From the NCBI GenBank assembly GCA_946566415.1, contig CAMNWW010000167.1, positions 1 through 5,439 of the forward strand: DNA of 5,439 bases. The letters run 5' to 3'. A program made the translations under genes and the position numbers. The stretch comes from an uncultured Lachnospiraceae bacterium (GTDB lineage: Bacteria; Bacillota; Clostridia; Lachnospirales; Lachnospiraceae). The notes under the pieces are model-generated. The model did not search any database, was not told where the DNA came from, and saw only the letters and a list, made by a program, of their open reading frames with translations. Each line of letters begins with the position of its first letter. Position 1 is the first letter of the stretch. This document shows positions 1-5,142 of the stretch, piece after piece.

Positions 1-412
1 GGCCTGGATTATTCTTAAAATCCCAGAGGTCGGAAAGGTTTCCGACCGTAATATCGAAAGCTCCGTCCGTGAGCGCACAGTATTTTAACCCGATCTGAAT
101 CAATTCGACAGTGTCGTCTGACAGTTCAACAGACGCTCCGCCGGCGTGGTTCAGTTTATAAATTTCGCTTCCTTCCTGCGTCCGGCTGAACTGACTCTCA
201 TAATCTTTACATTTTTGGATACAATCATCCAGGATTTTTTCAGAATTTTTATCATAAATATCGATCCGGACGATGGTGTCCAGCATGGTCGTGGTCTTGG
301 AAATTGGGTTATGGGAGACGGCGCCGCATCCGTACAGAAGTGACAAAATAAACAGCAATATGGCAAGCGGCAGTATTTTGGTAAATCCAAATCGGTTTCC
401 ATTATTATTCAT
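1..412 (-). CDS. apbE: FAD:protein FMN transferase, ApbE family lipoprotein (5' part only; C-terminus beyond left edge)
   Basis: ApbE enzymes use FAD and Mg2+ to attach FMN covalently to Ser/Thr of extracytoplasmic flavoproteins such as RnfG/NqrC-type or FMN-binding-domain proteins. The 137 visible residues begin with a lipoprotein signal: a hydrophobic stretch at about 13-27, then lipobox L-Y-G-C with C29 as the lipidation site. So the protein should be anchored on the outer face of the membrane. Family marks follow: TTMLDTIVRIDIYD at about 41-54, the ESQFSR...SEIYKLN region at 72-88, and GAFDITVGNLSDLWDF at 117-132, which resembles the family's GAFDPTVGPLVxLWGF signature. The start is the ATG at 412-410, preceded by AGGAGA (424-419) at six-base spacing and by a good promoter. 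The usual family length is about 330-350 residues, so more than half lies outside the window. It is divergent from the NusG II and Gx-transporter genes. Family assignment is firm; the protein it flavinylates is not visible. Confidence 0.9.
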   Translation of the reverse strand, partial: MNNNGNRFGFTKILPLAILLFILSLLYGCGAVSHNPISKTTTMLDTIVRIDIYDKNSEKILDDCIQKCKDYESQFSRTQEGSEIYKLNHAGGASVELSDDTVELIQIGLKYCALTDGAFDITVGNLSDLWDFKNNPG

Positions 413-467
413 AAGATATCTCCTGTTCTAGTGTTTGACGTACGGCTGTTTTTTTGGTTCTGGCATT

Positions 468-496
468 ATTATAGTCATACGTGTTGGAAAAATCAA
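468..496 (-). promoter_or_regulatory. Sigma-A-like promoter of the apbE gene
   Basis: Read on the minus strand, TTGATT (496-491) and a perfect TATAAT (473-468) are separated by exactly 17 bp. The predicted start is near 461, giving a leader of about 50 nt before the apbE ATG at 412 with its AGGAGA site. Seen directly as motifs; promoter activity is inferred. Confidence 0.7.
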
Positions 497-513
497 TCGA
501 ACGTGTGATTGCG

Positions 514-551
514 CTGTGAACGGTAGCTGTGAATGGTAACATGAATGGTAA
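514..551. repeat. Three-copy tandem repeat (13, 13 and 12 bp) between two divergent promoters
   Basis: Consecutive units are CTGTGAACGGTAG (514-526), CTGTGAATGGTAA (527-539) and CATGAATGGTAA (540-551). The core TGAATGGTAAC is identical in the second and third copies, and the first copy differs from the second at two positions. The array ends two bases before the rightward -35 box (554) and lies 17 bp from the leftward -35 box (496). It therefore sits where a regulator serving both promoters would bind. No known operator consensus was recognised, and a chance short duplication is possible. Confidence 0.7.
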
Positions 552-553
552 CA

Positions 554-582
554 TTGCGTTCGCTTGATTGTTGTGATAGAAT
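554..582 (+). promoter_or_regulatory. Candidate promoter for the NusG II / Gx transporter / ruvAB transcript
   Basis: TTGCGT (554-559) and TAGAAT (577-582) are spaced by 17 bp. The predicted transcription start would be about 588-590, at or just before the ATG at 590. Either the mRNA is leaderless or the true promoter lies elsewhere. The boxes are weaker than those of the divergent promoter. Confidence 0.5.
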
Positions 583-589
583 AAGAGCT

Positions 590-973
590 ATGAAAAAGGG
601 AATAACGAAGATTAGAAAAAGCGACTGTATGTTTTTCATCATGATCCTTGTTCTTGCCGCCGCAATTTTTGCTATACAGATCATGTCAGGGAGCAAAAAT
701 GCCGGTTATGTGACAGTGCGGGTGGATGGGGAGCTTACGGCGTCGTATGATTTGACGGCCGATCAGGAGGTTTCCTTGAACGGGGGGACCAATACTCTGC
801 TGATTGAGGATGGAAGAGCAAGAATGATATGGGCGGATTGTCCGGATAAGCTCTGTGTTCGTCAAAGGGCGGTTTCAAGAGACAGAGAAAGTATTATCTG
901 TCTGCCGAATAAAGTAGTTGTAGAAGTCGTGGGGGCAGAGGATAAGCCGGAACTGGACGCAGTGACGAATTAG
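590..973 (+). CDS. NusG domain II-containing membrane-anchored protein (EetA-like)
   Basis: This 127-residue protein has a basic N-terminus (KK, KIRK), one membrane segment at about 13-32, and an extracytoplasmic beta-rich domain matching the stand-alone NusG domain II family (PF07009). The diagnostic part is CPDKLCVRQ at 84-92 followed by IICLPNKVVVEV at 102-113, with cysteines C84, C89 and C104 in the expected places. Despite its name it lacks the NGN and KOW regions of the transcription factor NusG and is not expected to act in transcription. Its biochemical role is unknown; the family often sits beside Gx-transporter and ApbE genes, as here, which suggests a redox or flavin link. The ATG at 590 is chosen because later ATGs would remove the positive residues before the membrane segment, although its ribosome binding site is poor (AAGAG two bases away). 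An upstream ATG at 545 lies before the promoter -35 box and is rejected. Confidence 0.82.
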   Translation: MKKGITKIRKSDCMFFIMILVLAAAIFAIQIMSGSKNAGYVTVRVDGELTASYDLTADQEVSLNGGTNTLLIEDGRARMIWADCPDKLCVRQRAVSRDRESIICLPNKVVVEVVGAEDKPELDAVTN

Positions 974-988
974 GGCAGGTTAGGATGC

Positions 989-997
989 AGGAGGAGG
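989..997 (+). promoter_or_regulatory. Ribosome binding site fixing the Gx transporter start at GTG 1003
   Basis: Two overlapping AGGAGG cores (989-994 and 992-997) lie 8 and 5 bases before GTG 1003. An in-frame ATG at 985 would place this perfect site inside the coding region and add the unusual residues MQEEDK ahead of a membrane segment. The GTG start instead yields MKTKAAYLG, a normal beginning for this family. Confidence 0.75.
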
Positions 998-1002
998 ACA
1001 AA

Positions 1003-1500
1003 GTGAAGACAAAGGCTGCATATTTGGGTGTATTCACCGCATTGGCCCTGATTTTCAGTTATATCGAGACTTTGCTCCCTTTACACCCAGGGATTCCCGG
1101 CGCTAAGCTGGGGGTGGCGAACCTGGTGGTGGTCGTGGCATTATATAAGATGGGAGTACGGGAAGCTCTGGCAGTGTCTGCGGCGAGAATCGTGCTCGCT
1201 GGATTCCTTTTTGGAAACCTAGTCTCTATCCTCTACAGCCTTGCAGGGGGGCTGCTGAGTTTTGCGGCGATGGCGTTTGTCAAGGAGAAGGACATATTCA
1301 GCGTATATGGAGTCAGTATAACCGGGGGAGTCTTCCATAATATGGGGCAGATCGCGGCGGCGATGGCGGTACTGGACAGTTACAGCGTCACATACTATAT
1401 TCCGGCGCTCTTAGTTATAGGTCTATTTACCGGAACGATAATAGGAACCGCGGCGGCGGAGATGCTGAAAAGGCTTGCCGCGCTGGATATACGCATATAG
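1003..1500 (+). CDS. Gx transporter family protein (PF07456, 'heptaprenyl diphosphate synthase component I' type; EetB-like)
   Basis: This 165-residue, strongly hydrophobic protein has about five or six membrane segments (roughly 5-25, 37-50, 56-72, 74-93, 104-124 and 131-155). Family motifs are PGIPGAKLGVANLV at 29-42 and GGVFHNMGQI at 108-117. PF07456 proteins resemble substrate-binding S components of ECF transporters. The older label as a heptaprenyl diphosphate synthase subunit rests on weak evidence, and the substrate is not known. The gene starts 29 bases after the NusG II gene stops and almost certainly shares its mRNA; ruvA follows after 28 bases. Pairing with a NusG II protein and a nearby ApbE is typical of Firmicutes flavin or quinone electron-transfer loci, so moving an isoprenoid or flavin precursor is a reasonable guess. 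The family call is firm; the function is inference. Confidence 0.83.
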   Translation: MKTKAAYLGVFTALALIFSYIETLLPLHPGIPGAKLGVANLVVVVALYKMGVREALAVSAARIVLAGFLFGNLVSILYSLAGGLLSFAAMAFVKEKDIFSVYGVSITGGVFHNMGQIAAAMAVLDSYSVTYYIPALLVIGLFTGTIIGTAAAEMLKRLAALDIRI

Positions 1501-1528
1501 GACGGATACAGGAAGGAAAGAAGAGTCA

Positions 1529-2131
1529 ATGATTTCATATATTAAAGGGGAACTGGTTTCATTTGAGAAGGATAAAGTAATCGTCGATGTGGGAGGCGTC
1601 GGGTTCGGGATTTATATGCCGGCGCAGGCGATGGGACGGCTTCCAGGAGTGGGAAAAGAGGTCAAGCTGCACACTTACTTGAATGTGAAGGAGGATGCGA
1701 TGCAGCTTTTCGGTTTTCCGACCCGTGACGCATTGGAGCTGTTCAAGCTGTTGATCGGTGTAAACGGTATCGGACCAAAGGGGGGACTAAGTATCCTCTC
1801 GCAGCTTTCCCCGGACGATCTCCGGTTTGCGGTGCTGTCGAAGGATGTCAAGGCGATCTCATCCGCTCCCGGAATCGGGAAGAAGACGGCGGAGAAACTT
1901 ATACTGGAACTGAAGGATAAGCTGCAGATAGGCGACGTCATGGAAGGGCAGTCATCCGGCGGCGACGCGTCTTCCATGCTAGGGCAGGAGGCGGCCTCTG
2001 ACGCGGTAAATGCTTTGACGGCGCTTGGATATGGCAGCACAGAGGCGCTTAGGGCAGTCAGACAGGTAGAGATCGAGGAGAACGCTACAGTGGAGGAAAT
2101 CCTGAAAGCTGCGCTTAAGTTCTTGATATAA
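1529..2131 (+). CDS. ruvA: Holliday junction branch migration protein RuvA
   Basis: RuvA forms tetramers that hold the four-way DNA junction open and load two RuvB motors. The 200-residue product is close to the 203 of E. coli. Domain I (about 1-64) is the OB fold and contains E55-D56 in VKEDAMQLFGF, the acidic pin that separates strands at the junction centre. Domain II (about 65-140) carries two helix-hairpin-helix motifs, GVNGIGPKGG at 77-86 and APGIGKKTAEKL at 113-124. A Gly/Ser-rich linker at about 140-152 leads to domain III (153-200), a three-helix RuvB-contacting module ending EEILKAALKFLI. The ATG at 1529 gives the standard MISYIKGEL start and follows a purine-rich GGAAGGAAAG site; the longer reading from 1475 overlaps the previous gene and lacks family support. 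ruvB starts nine bases after the stop. No damaged residue was seen. Confidence 0.97.
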   Translation: MISYIKGELVSFEKDKVIVDVGGVGFGIYMPAQAMGRLPGVGKEVKLHTYLNVKEDAMQLFGFPTRDALELFKLLIGVNGIGPKGGLSILSQLSPDDLRFAVLSKDVKAISSAPGIGKKTAEKLILELKDKLQIGDVMEGQSSGGDASSMLGQEAASDAVNALTALGYGSTEALRAVRQVEIEENATVEEILKAALKFLI

Positions 2132-2140
2132 GAGGTTATT

Positions 2141-3142
2141 ATGGGAAAGCGAATCATAACAACAGAGAATCTTGAAGAAGACAGTAAAATTGAAAATCAT
2201 CTGCGTCCCCAGCTTTTGACGGACTATATCGGGCAGGAGAAGGCGAAGGAGACTTTAAAGATATATATTGAAGCGGCCAAGTCCAGGAAAGAGCCTTTAG
2301 ACCATGTACTATTTTATGGACCGCCGGGGCTTGGGAAGACGACGCTTGCCGGGATTATTGCGAATGAGATGGGCGTAAATATGAAGATTACATCGGGACC
2401 GGCGATCGAAAAACCCGGGGAGATGGCGGCGATCCTCAATAATCTCCAGGAAGGGGACGTGCTTTTTGTGGACGAGATTCACCGGCTGAACCGTCAGGTG
2501 GAAGAAGTGCTCTACCCGGCGATGGAAGATTATGCGATCGACATCATGATCGGAAAAGGAGCGTCTGCCAGGTCGATTCGTCTGGAACTCCCGAAGTTTA
2601 CTCTGGTAGGGGCTACTACCCGCGCCGGAATGCTGACAGCGCCGCTCAGGGACCGTTTCGGCGTTGTAAACCGTCTGGAATTTTATACGGAGAAAGAACT
2701 TACCACGATTATCCTGCGTTCGGCCGGGGTTTTGGAAGTAGAGATTGATAAGGAAGGGGCGAGGGAGCTTGCCCGGAGATCAAGGGGGACGCCGAGGCTT
2801 GCCAACCGGCTTTTGAGACGCGTGAGGGATTTTGCACAGGTGAAATATGATGGGGTGATTACAAGGGAGGTTGCAGTGTGCGCCCTAGATCTTCTGGACG
2901 TAGATAAATGCGGACTTGACCATGTAGACCGCAGTATTCTGCTGACAATGATCCACAAGTTCGGCGGCGGACCGGTAGGCCTTGACACACTTGCGGCGGC
3001 AATAGGAGAAGACGCAGGGACGATCGAAGATGTATACGAGCCGTTTTTGCTCAAGAACGGATTCATCCACAGGACTCCCAGAGGACGTGTTGCGGCAGAG
3101 GCCGCGTATCATCATTTGGGAATTTCGGCGGAAAACATCTGA
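2141..3142 (+). CDS. ruvB: Holliday junction branch migration ATPase RuvB
   Basis: RuvB is the AAA+ hexameric motor that pumps DNA through the RuvA-bound Holliday junction during recombination and fork repair in the cytoplasm. The 333-residue product has the normal length. Walker A is GPPGLGKTT at 60-68 (K66), Walker B is VLFVDEIH at 107-114, and sensor 1 is GATTRAG at 157-163. The arginine finger is R172 in LRDRFG, and sensor 2 is RGTPRLANRLLRR at 215-227. The C-terminal winged-helix DNA-binding domain (about 257-330) ends with KNGFIHRTPRGR and AAYHHLG. The ribosome binding site AAGAGGT overlaps the ruvA stop codon, which suggests translational coupling. No ruvC is visible; many Firmicutes resolve junctions with RecU or a distant RuvC instead. 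No clear terminator follows before the zapA promoter. Confidence 0.98.
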   Translation: MGKRIITTENLEEDSKIENHLRPQLLTDYIGQEKAKETLKIYIEAAKSRKEPLDHVLFYGPPGLGKTTLAGIIANEMGVNMKITSGPAIEKPGEMAAILNNLQEGDVLFVDEIHRLNRQVEEVLYPAMEDYAIDIMIGKGASARSIRLELPKFTLVGATTRAGMLTAPLRDRFGVVNRLEFYTEKELTTIILRSAGVLEVEIDKEGARELARRSRGTPRLANRLLRRVRDFAQVKYDGVITREVAVCALDLLDVDKCGLDHVDRSILLTMIHKFGGGPVGLDTLAAAIGEDAGTIEDVYEPFLLKNGFIHRTPRGRVAAEAAYHHLGISAENI

Positions 3143-3158
3143 AAAATTTGAAAAGTAG

Positions 3159-3187
3159 TTGGTTTTTGTCTAAACATAGTATATAAT
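3159..3187 (+). promoter_or_regulatory. Sigma-A-like promoter of zapA
   Basis: TTGGTT (3159-3164) and a perfect TATAAT (3182-3187) are 17 bp apart, in the AT-rich 80-bp gap after ruvB. Predicted transcription start is about 3194, leaving a leader of about 30 nt that ends in AAGGAGG (3210-3216), six bases before the ATG. This separates zapA from the ruv transcript, at least in part. Confidence 0.75.
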
Positions 3188-3222
3188 AATATGAGGAGTA
3201 GGAGCGGGTAAGGAGGTTCTTT

Positions 3223-3636
3223 ATGGCATCGTCAAAAAACTATACGGAAGTATTGATAGGCGGTAAAGTATTCACGCTGAGCGGATTTGAGAGCGAAGAT
3301 TATCTGCAGAAGGTGTCCACCTATTTGAATCATAAAATCGAAGAGTGCACGAGCAGCGACGGATACCGTAAGCAAAGCTCGGAGGCCAGAAGCATTCTGT
3401 TGGCTCTGAATATTGCGGACGACTATTTTAAGGCGAAGAAGCAGGGCGGCGCGCTGGAGAGCGATATTGAAGCGAAAGACAAAGAGATGTATGATTTGAA
3501 GCATGAATTGATTTCTATTCAGATCAAGTATGAGAATGCGGAAAAAGCGATGGACAAGCTGAAGGAAGAGAACAGGGAGCTGCAGATGAAGATCATTCAG
3601 CTGGAGACGGAAATGAAAAATCACCGTAAAAAATAG
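3223..3636 (+). CDS. zapA: Cell division protein ZapA
   Basis: ZapA binds FtsZ and bundles its protofilaments at mid-cell, stabilising the Z ring. The head domain (about 6-73) shows the family pattern: NYTEVLIGGKVFTLSGFESEDYLQKVSTYLN at the N-terminus (residues 6-36) and ARSILLALNIADDYFKAK at 55-72. It is followed by a charged heptad-like helix from about 77 to the end, including KLKEENRELQMKIIQLE at 112-128, which should form a coiled coil. At 137 residues it is longer than B. subtilis ZapA (about 85) or E. coli ZapA (about 109), and the extra length lies in the coiled coil; longer forms are common in Clostridia. The gene has its own promoter and a near-perfect ribosome binding site. Its TAG stop (3634-3636) lies inside a palindrome. 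Confidence 0.9.
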   Translation: MASSKNYTEVLIGGKVFTLSGFESEDYLQKVSTYLNHKIEECTSSDGYRKQSSEARSILLALNIADDYFKAKKQGGALESDIEAKDKEMYDLKHELISIQIKYENAEKAMDKLKEENRELQMKIIQLETEMKNHRKK

Positions 3637-3659
3637 ACTGTCTTAAGACAGTCTATTTT
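3630..3659 (+). terminator. Perfect 30-bp palindrome spanning the zapA stop; probable terminator or attenuator
   Basis: Fifteen bases on each side of the centre (between 3644 and 3645) pair without mismatch. As RNA this gives an A-rich 5' side, a stem built around UAGACUGUC/GACAGUCUA, a UUAA loop, and a run UAUUUU on the 3' side. That form fits a (possibly bidirectional) intrinsic terminator. The U-tract is short and overlaps the stem, so termination may be partial. The U32 gene starts only 18 bases later with no promoter visible between, so it may depend on read-through. Confidence 0.65.
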
Positions 3660-3677
3660 CGGTTGTGGAGGAAAGTG

Positions 3678-5135
3678 ATGAAAGATAAGATAGAAATTCT
3701 TGCTCCGGGCGGATCCCCGGAGAGCCTGCGGGCGGCAGTTGCCGCGGGAGCGGACGCTGTTTATGTGGGGGGAACCTTGTTCGGCGCAAGGGCATATGCG
3801 CATAATCTGACGGAAGAAGAGCTGCTTGCCGCGATTGATTATGTCCATCTGCATGGGAAGAAGATTTATCTGACAGTGAACACCCTGCTGAAAGAATCCG
3901 AGATACAGGAGAAGCTGTACGGCTATCTGCTTTTGTTTTACCGACAGGGCTTGGATGCGGTTATTGTGCAGGATGCGGGAGTTCTTTCTTTTGTCCGGGA
4001 ATATTTTCCAAATCTTCCTATTCATGCCAGTACGCAGATGACGATTACAGGCATAGACGGGGCGAAGCTCTTACAGCGGGCCGGGGTATCCAGAGTGGTG
4101 ACGGCAAGGGAGCTGCAGCTTAAAGAAATATCCCATATTGCAAAAGAGACGTCTCTGGAAATAGAATGCTTTGTACACGGCGCGCTTTGCTATTGTTATT
4201 CCGGGCAGTGCCTGTTCAGCAGTTTTCTGGGAGGACGCAGCGGAAATAGAGGACAGTGCGCGCAGCCCTGCCGTCTGCCATATCAGACAGAAGGGGACAG
4301 ATACCGGTATCTGCTCAGCCTGAAAGATATTTGTACATTAGATTTGATACCGGAACTTATGGAGGCGGGTATTGATTCGTTCAAAATTGAGGGAAGGATG
4401 AAGAAGCCGGAATATGTAGCCGCGACATCATTTTTATATCGAAAATATGCGGATATTTATCAGAAGCTAAGAGGGAGCGCACCGGAAGGAACAGACGCGG
4501 CTGCTTATGCCAGGGAGCGGTTCAAGGTAGAGAAGAAGGAGAAAGAGATGCTCCTTGATCTTTACAACAGAGGCGGGGCGTGCACAGGATATTATCATAC
4601 GACGAACGGCAGGGAAATGGTATCCTTAGACCGCCCGAACCATGCCGGGACTCCTGCGGTAAAGGTGTTGAGAAGGCAGGGAAACCGTGTATATGGGAAG
4701 GCTCTTGCGGATCTGTATCCGCAGGATGTGATCGAGCTTCCGATTAAAAAAGGGCAGGAAAAGGCGGGAAATGTCACCTGCCGGAGCGCGGCTGAGAAAG
4801 GAAGCGAGGTCTGCCTTCCGGTTGCGCAGGATGTGACTGTTAAAAAGGATGATATCTGGTACAGAGTGCGGAATGAGAAACTTATACAGGAATTGAATAA
4901 ACGATTTACTGACAGAAAAATAAAAGAAAAACTTAATGGAAAATTTATACTTTCAGCCGGGGAGTTTGCTACACTAACGGTATATAAGGACGGTCTTTCT
5001 GTCACGGTTACAGGAGACAAGGGAGAAGAGGCCAAGCAGCAGCCGCTGGATGAGGAGAGGGTAAAAAAGCAGCTTGAGAAGAAGGTGATCGGCCTTCTTC
5101 TTTTGCTTTCTATGCCGAAAATGCACGGAAAGTAG
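3678..5135 (+). CDS. U32 family protein (RlhA/YdcP-like, DUF3656-containing), apparently C-terminally truncated
   Basis: U32 'peptidases' are now mainly linked to RNA hydroxylation: E. coli RlhA makes 5-hydroxycytidine in 23S rRNA and TrhP acts on tRNA wobble uridine. This 485-residue product opens with EILAPGGSPESLRAAVAAGADAVYVGG-type sequence (residues 6-32). Its signature is at 163-181: ECFVHGALC followed by YSGQC and LFS, where F replaces the usual aliphatic residue. C171, C178, C194 and C198 fit the conserved metal-cluster cysteines. DSFKIEGRMKKPEYVA at 233-248 is also typical. Residues from about 317 (LDRPNHAGTPAVKVL) resemble the start of DUF3656. The ATG at 3678 follows GGAGG at six bases; an in-frame TTG at 3663 is rejected. 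Relatives with DUF3656 usually have about 650-800 residues and continue with LEKTG(D/N)TPF; here the frame instead reads LEKKVIGLLLLLSMPKMHGK and stops. It could be a shortened functional gene, a decaying one, or a sequencing error. Confidence 0.85.
   Translation: MKDKIEILAPGGSPESLRAAVAAGADAVYVGGTLFGARAYAHNLTEEELLAAIDYVHLHGKKIYLTVNTLLKESEIQEKLYGYLLLFYRQGLDAVIVQDAGVLSFVREYFPNLPIHASTQMTITGIDGAKLLQRAGVSRVVTARELQLKEISHIAKETSLEIECFVHGALCYCYSGQCLFSSFLGGRSGNRGQCAQPCRLPYQTEGDRYRYLLSLKDICTLDLIPELMEAGIDSFKIEGRMKKPEYVAATSFLYRKYADIYQKLRGSAPEGTDAAAYARERFKVEKKEKEMLLDLYNRGGACTGYYHTTNGREMVSLDRPNHAGTPAVKVLRRQGNRVYGKALADLYPQDVIELPIKKGQEKAGNVTCRSAAEKGSEVCLPVAQDVTVKKDDIWYRVRNEKLIQELNKRFTDRKIKEKLNGKFILSAGEFATLTVYKDGLSVTVTGDKGEEAKQQPLDEERVKKQLEKKVIGLLLLLSMPKMHGK
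5063..5101 (+). other. A_AAA_AAG heptamer plus 9-bp hairpin near the 3' end of the U32 gene
   Basis: The heptamer A-AAA-AAG (5063-5069) is in the zero frame of the U32 gene (GTA AAA AAG). Seven bases later a perfect 9-bp stem, AGAAGAAGG (5077-5085) with CCTTCTTCT (5093-5101), encloses the loop TGATCGG and is followed by three more T. The layout matches a dnaX-type -1 frameshift signal, but a -1 shift there meets TGA at 5075-5077 after two codons. The hairpin with its T-run could equally be a weak terminator, or chance. Confidence 0.4.
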
Positions 5136-5142
5136 GGCAACT

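Noticed and set aside
545..589. Longer start (ATG 545) for the NusG II protein, adding 15 residues
   Set aside because: It would begin before the -35 box of the only plausible promoter, lies in the tandem repeat, has no ribosome binding site and adds a charged, family-foreign N-terminus.
985..1002. ATG 985 start for the Gx transporter
   Set aside because: It places a perfect AGGAGG inside the gene; GTG 1003 has ideal spacing and a family-like MKTK start. Not fully excluded.
1475..1528. ruvA extended upstream to ATG 1475, overlapping the Gx transporter gene
   Set aside because: RuvA proteins start at M-I-x-Y-I-x-G; the extra 18 residues are just the other frame of the upstream gene's end.
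1675..2157. 160-codon open frame on the minus strand across ruvA
   Set aside because: It is antisense to an intact, well-conserved gene, Ser/Pro-rich in a way expected from the opposite strand, with no family resemblance.
3232..4025. Minus-strand open frames opposite zapA and the U32 start
   Set aside because: Low-complexity Leu/Gln/Phe-rich translations mirror the coiled-coil and coding strand; no ribosome binding site or known domain was seen.
5136..5142. Possible transposon or IS scar at the truncated U32 end
   Set aside because: No terminal inverted repeats, target duplication or transposase remains; DUF512 starts normally eight bases on, so a small deletion or indel explains it better.
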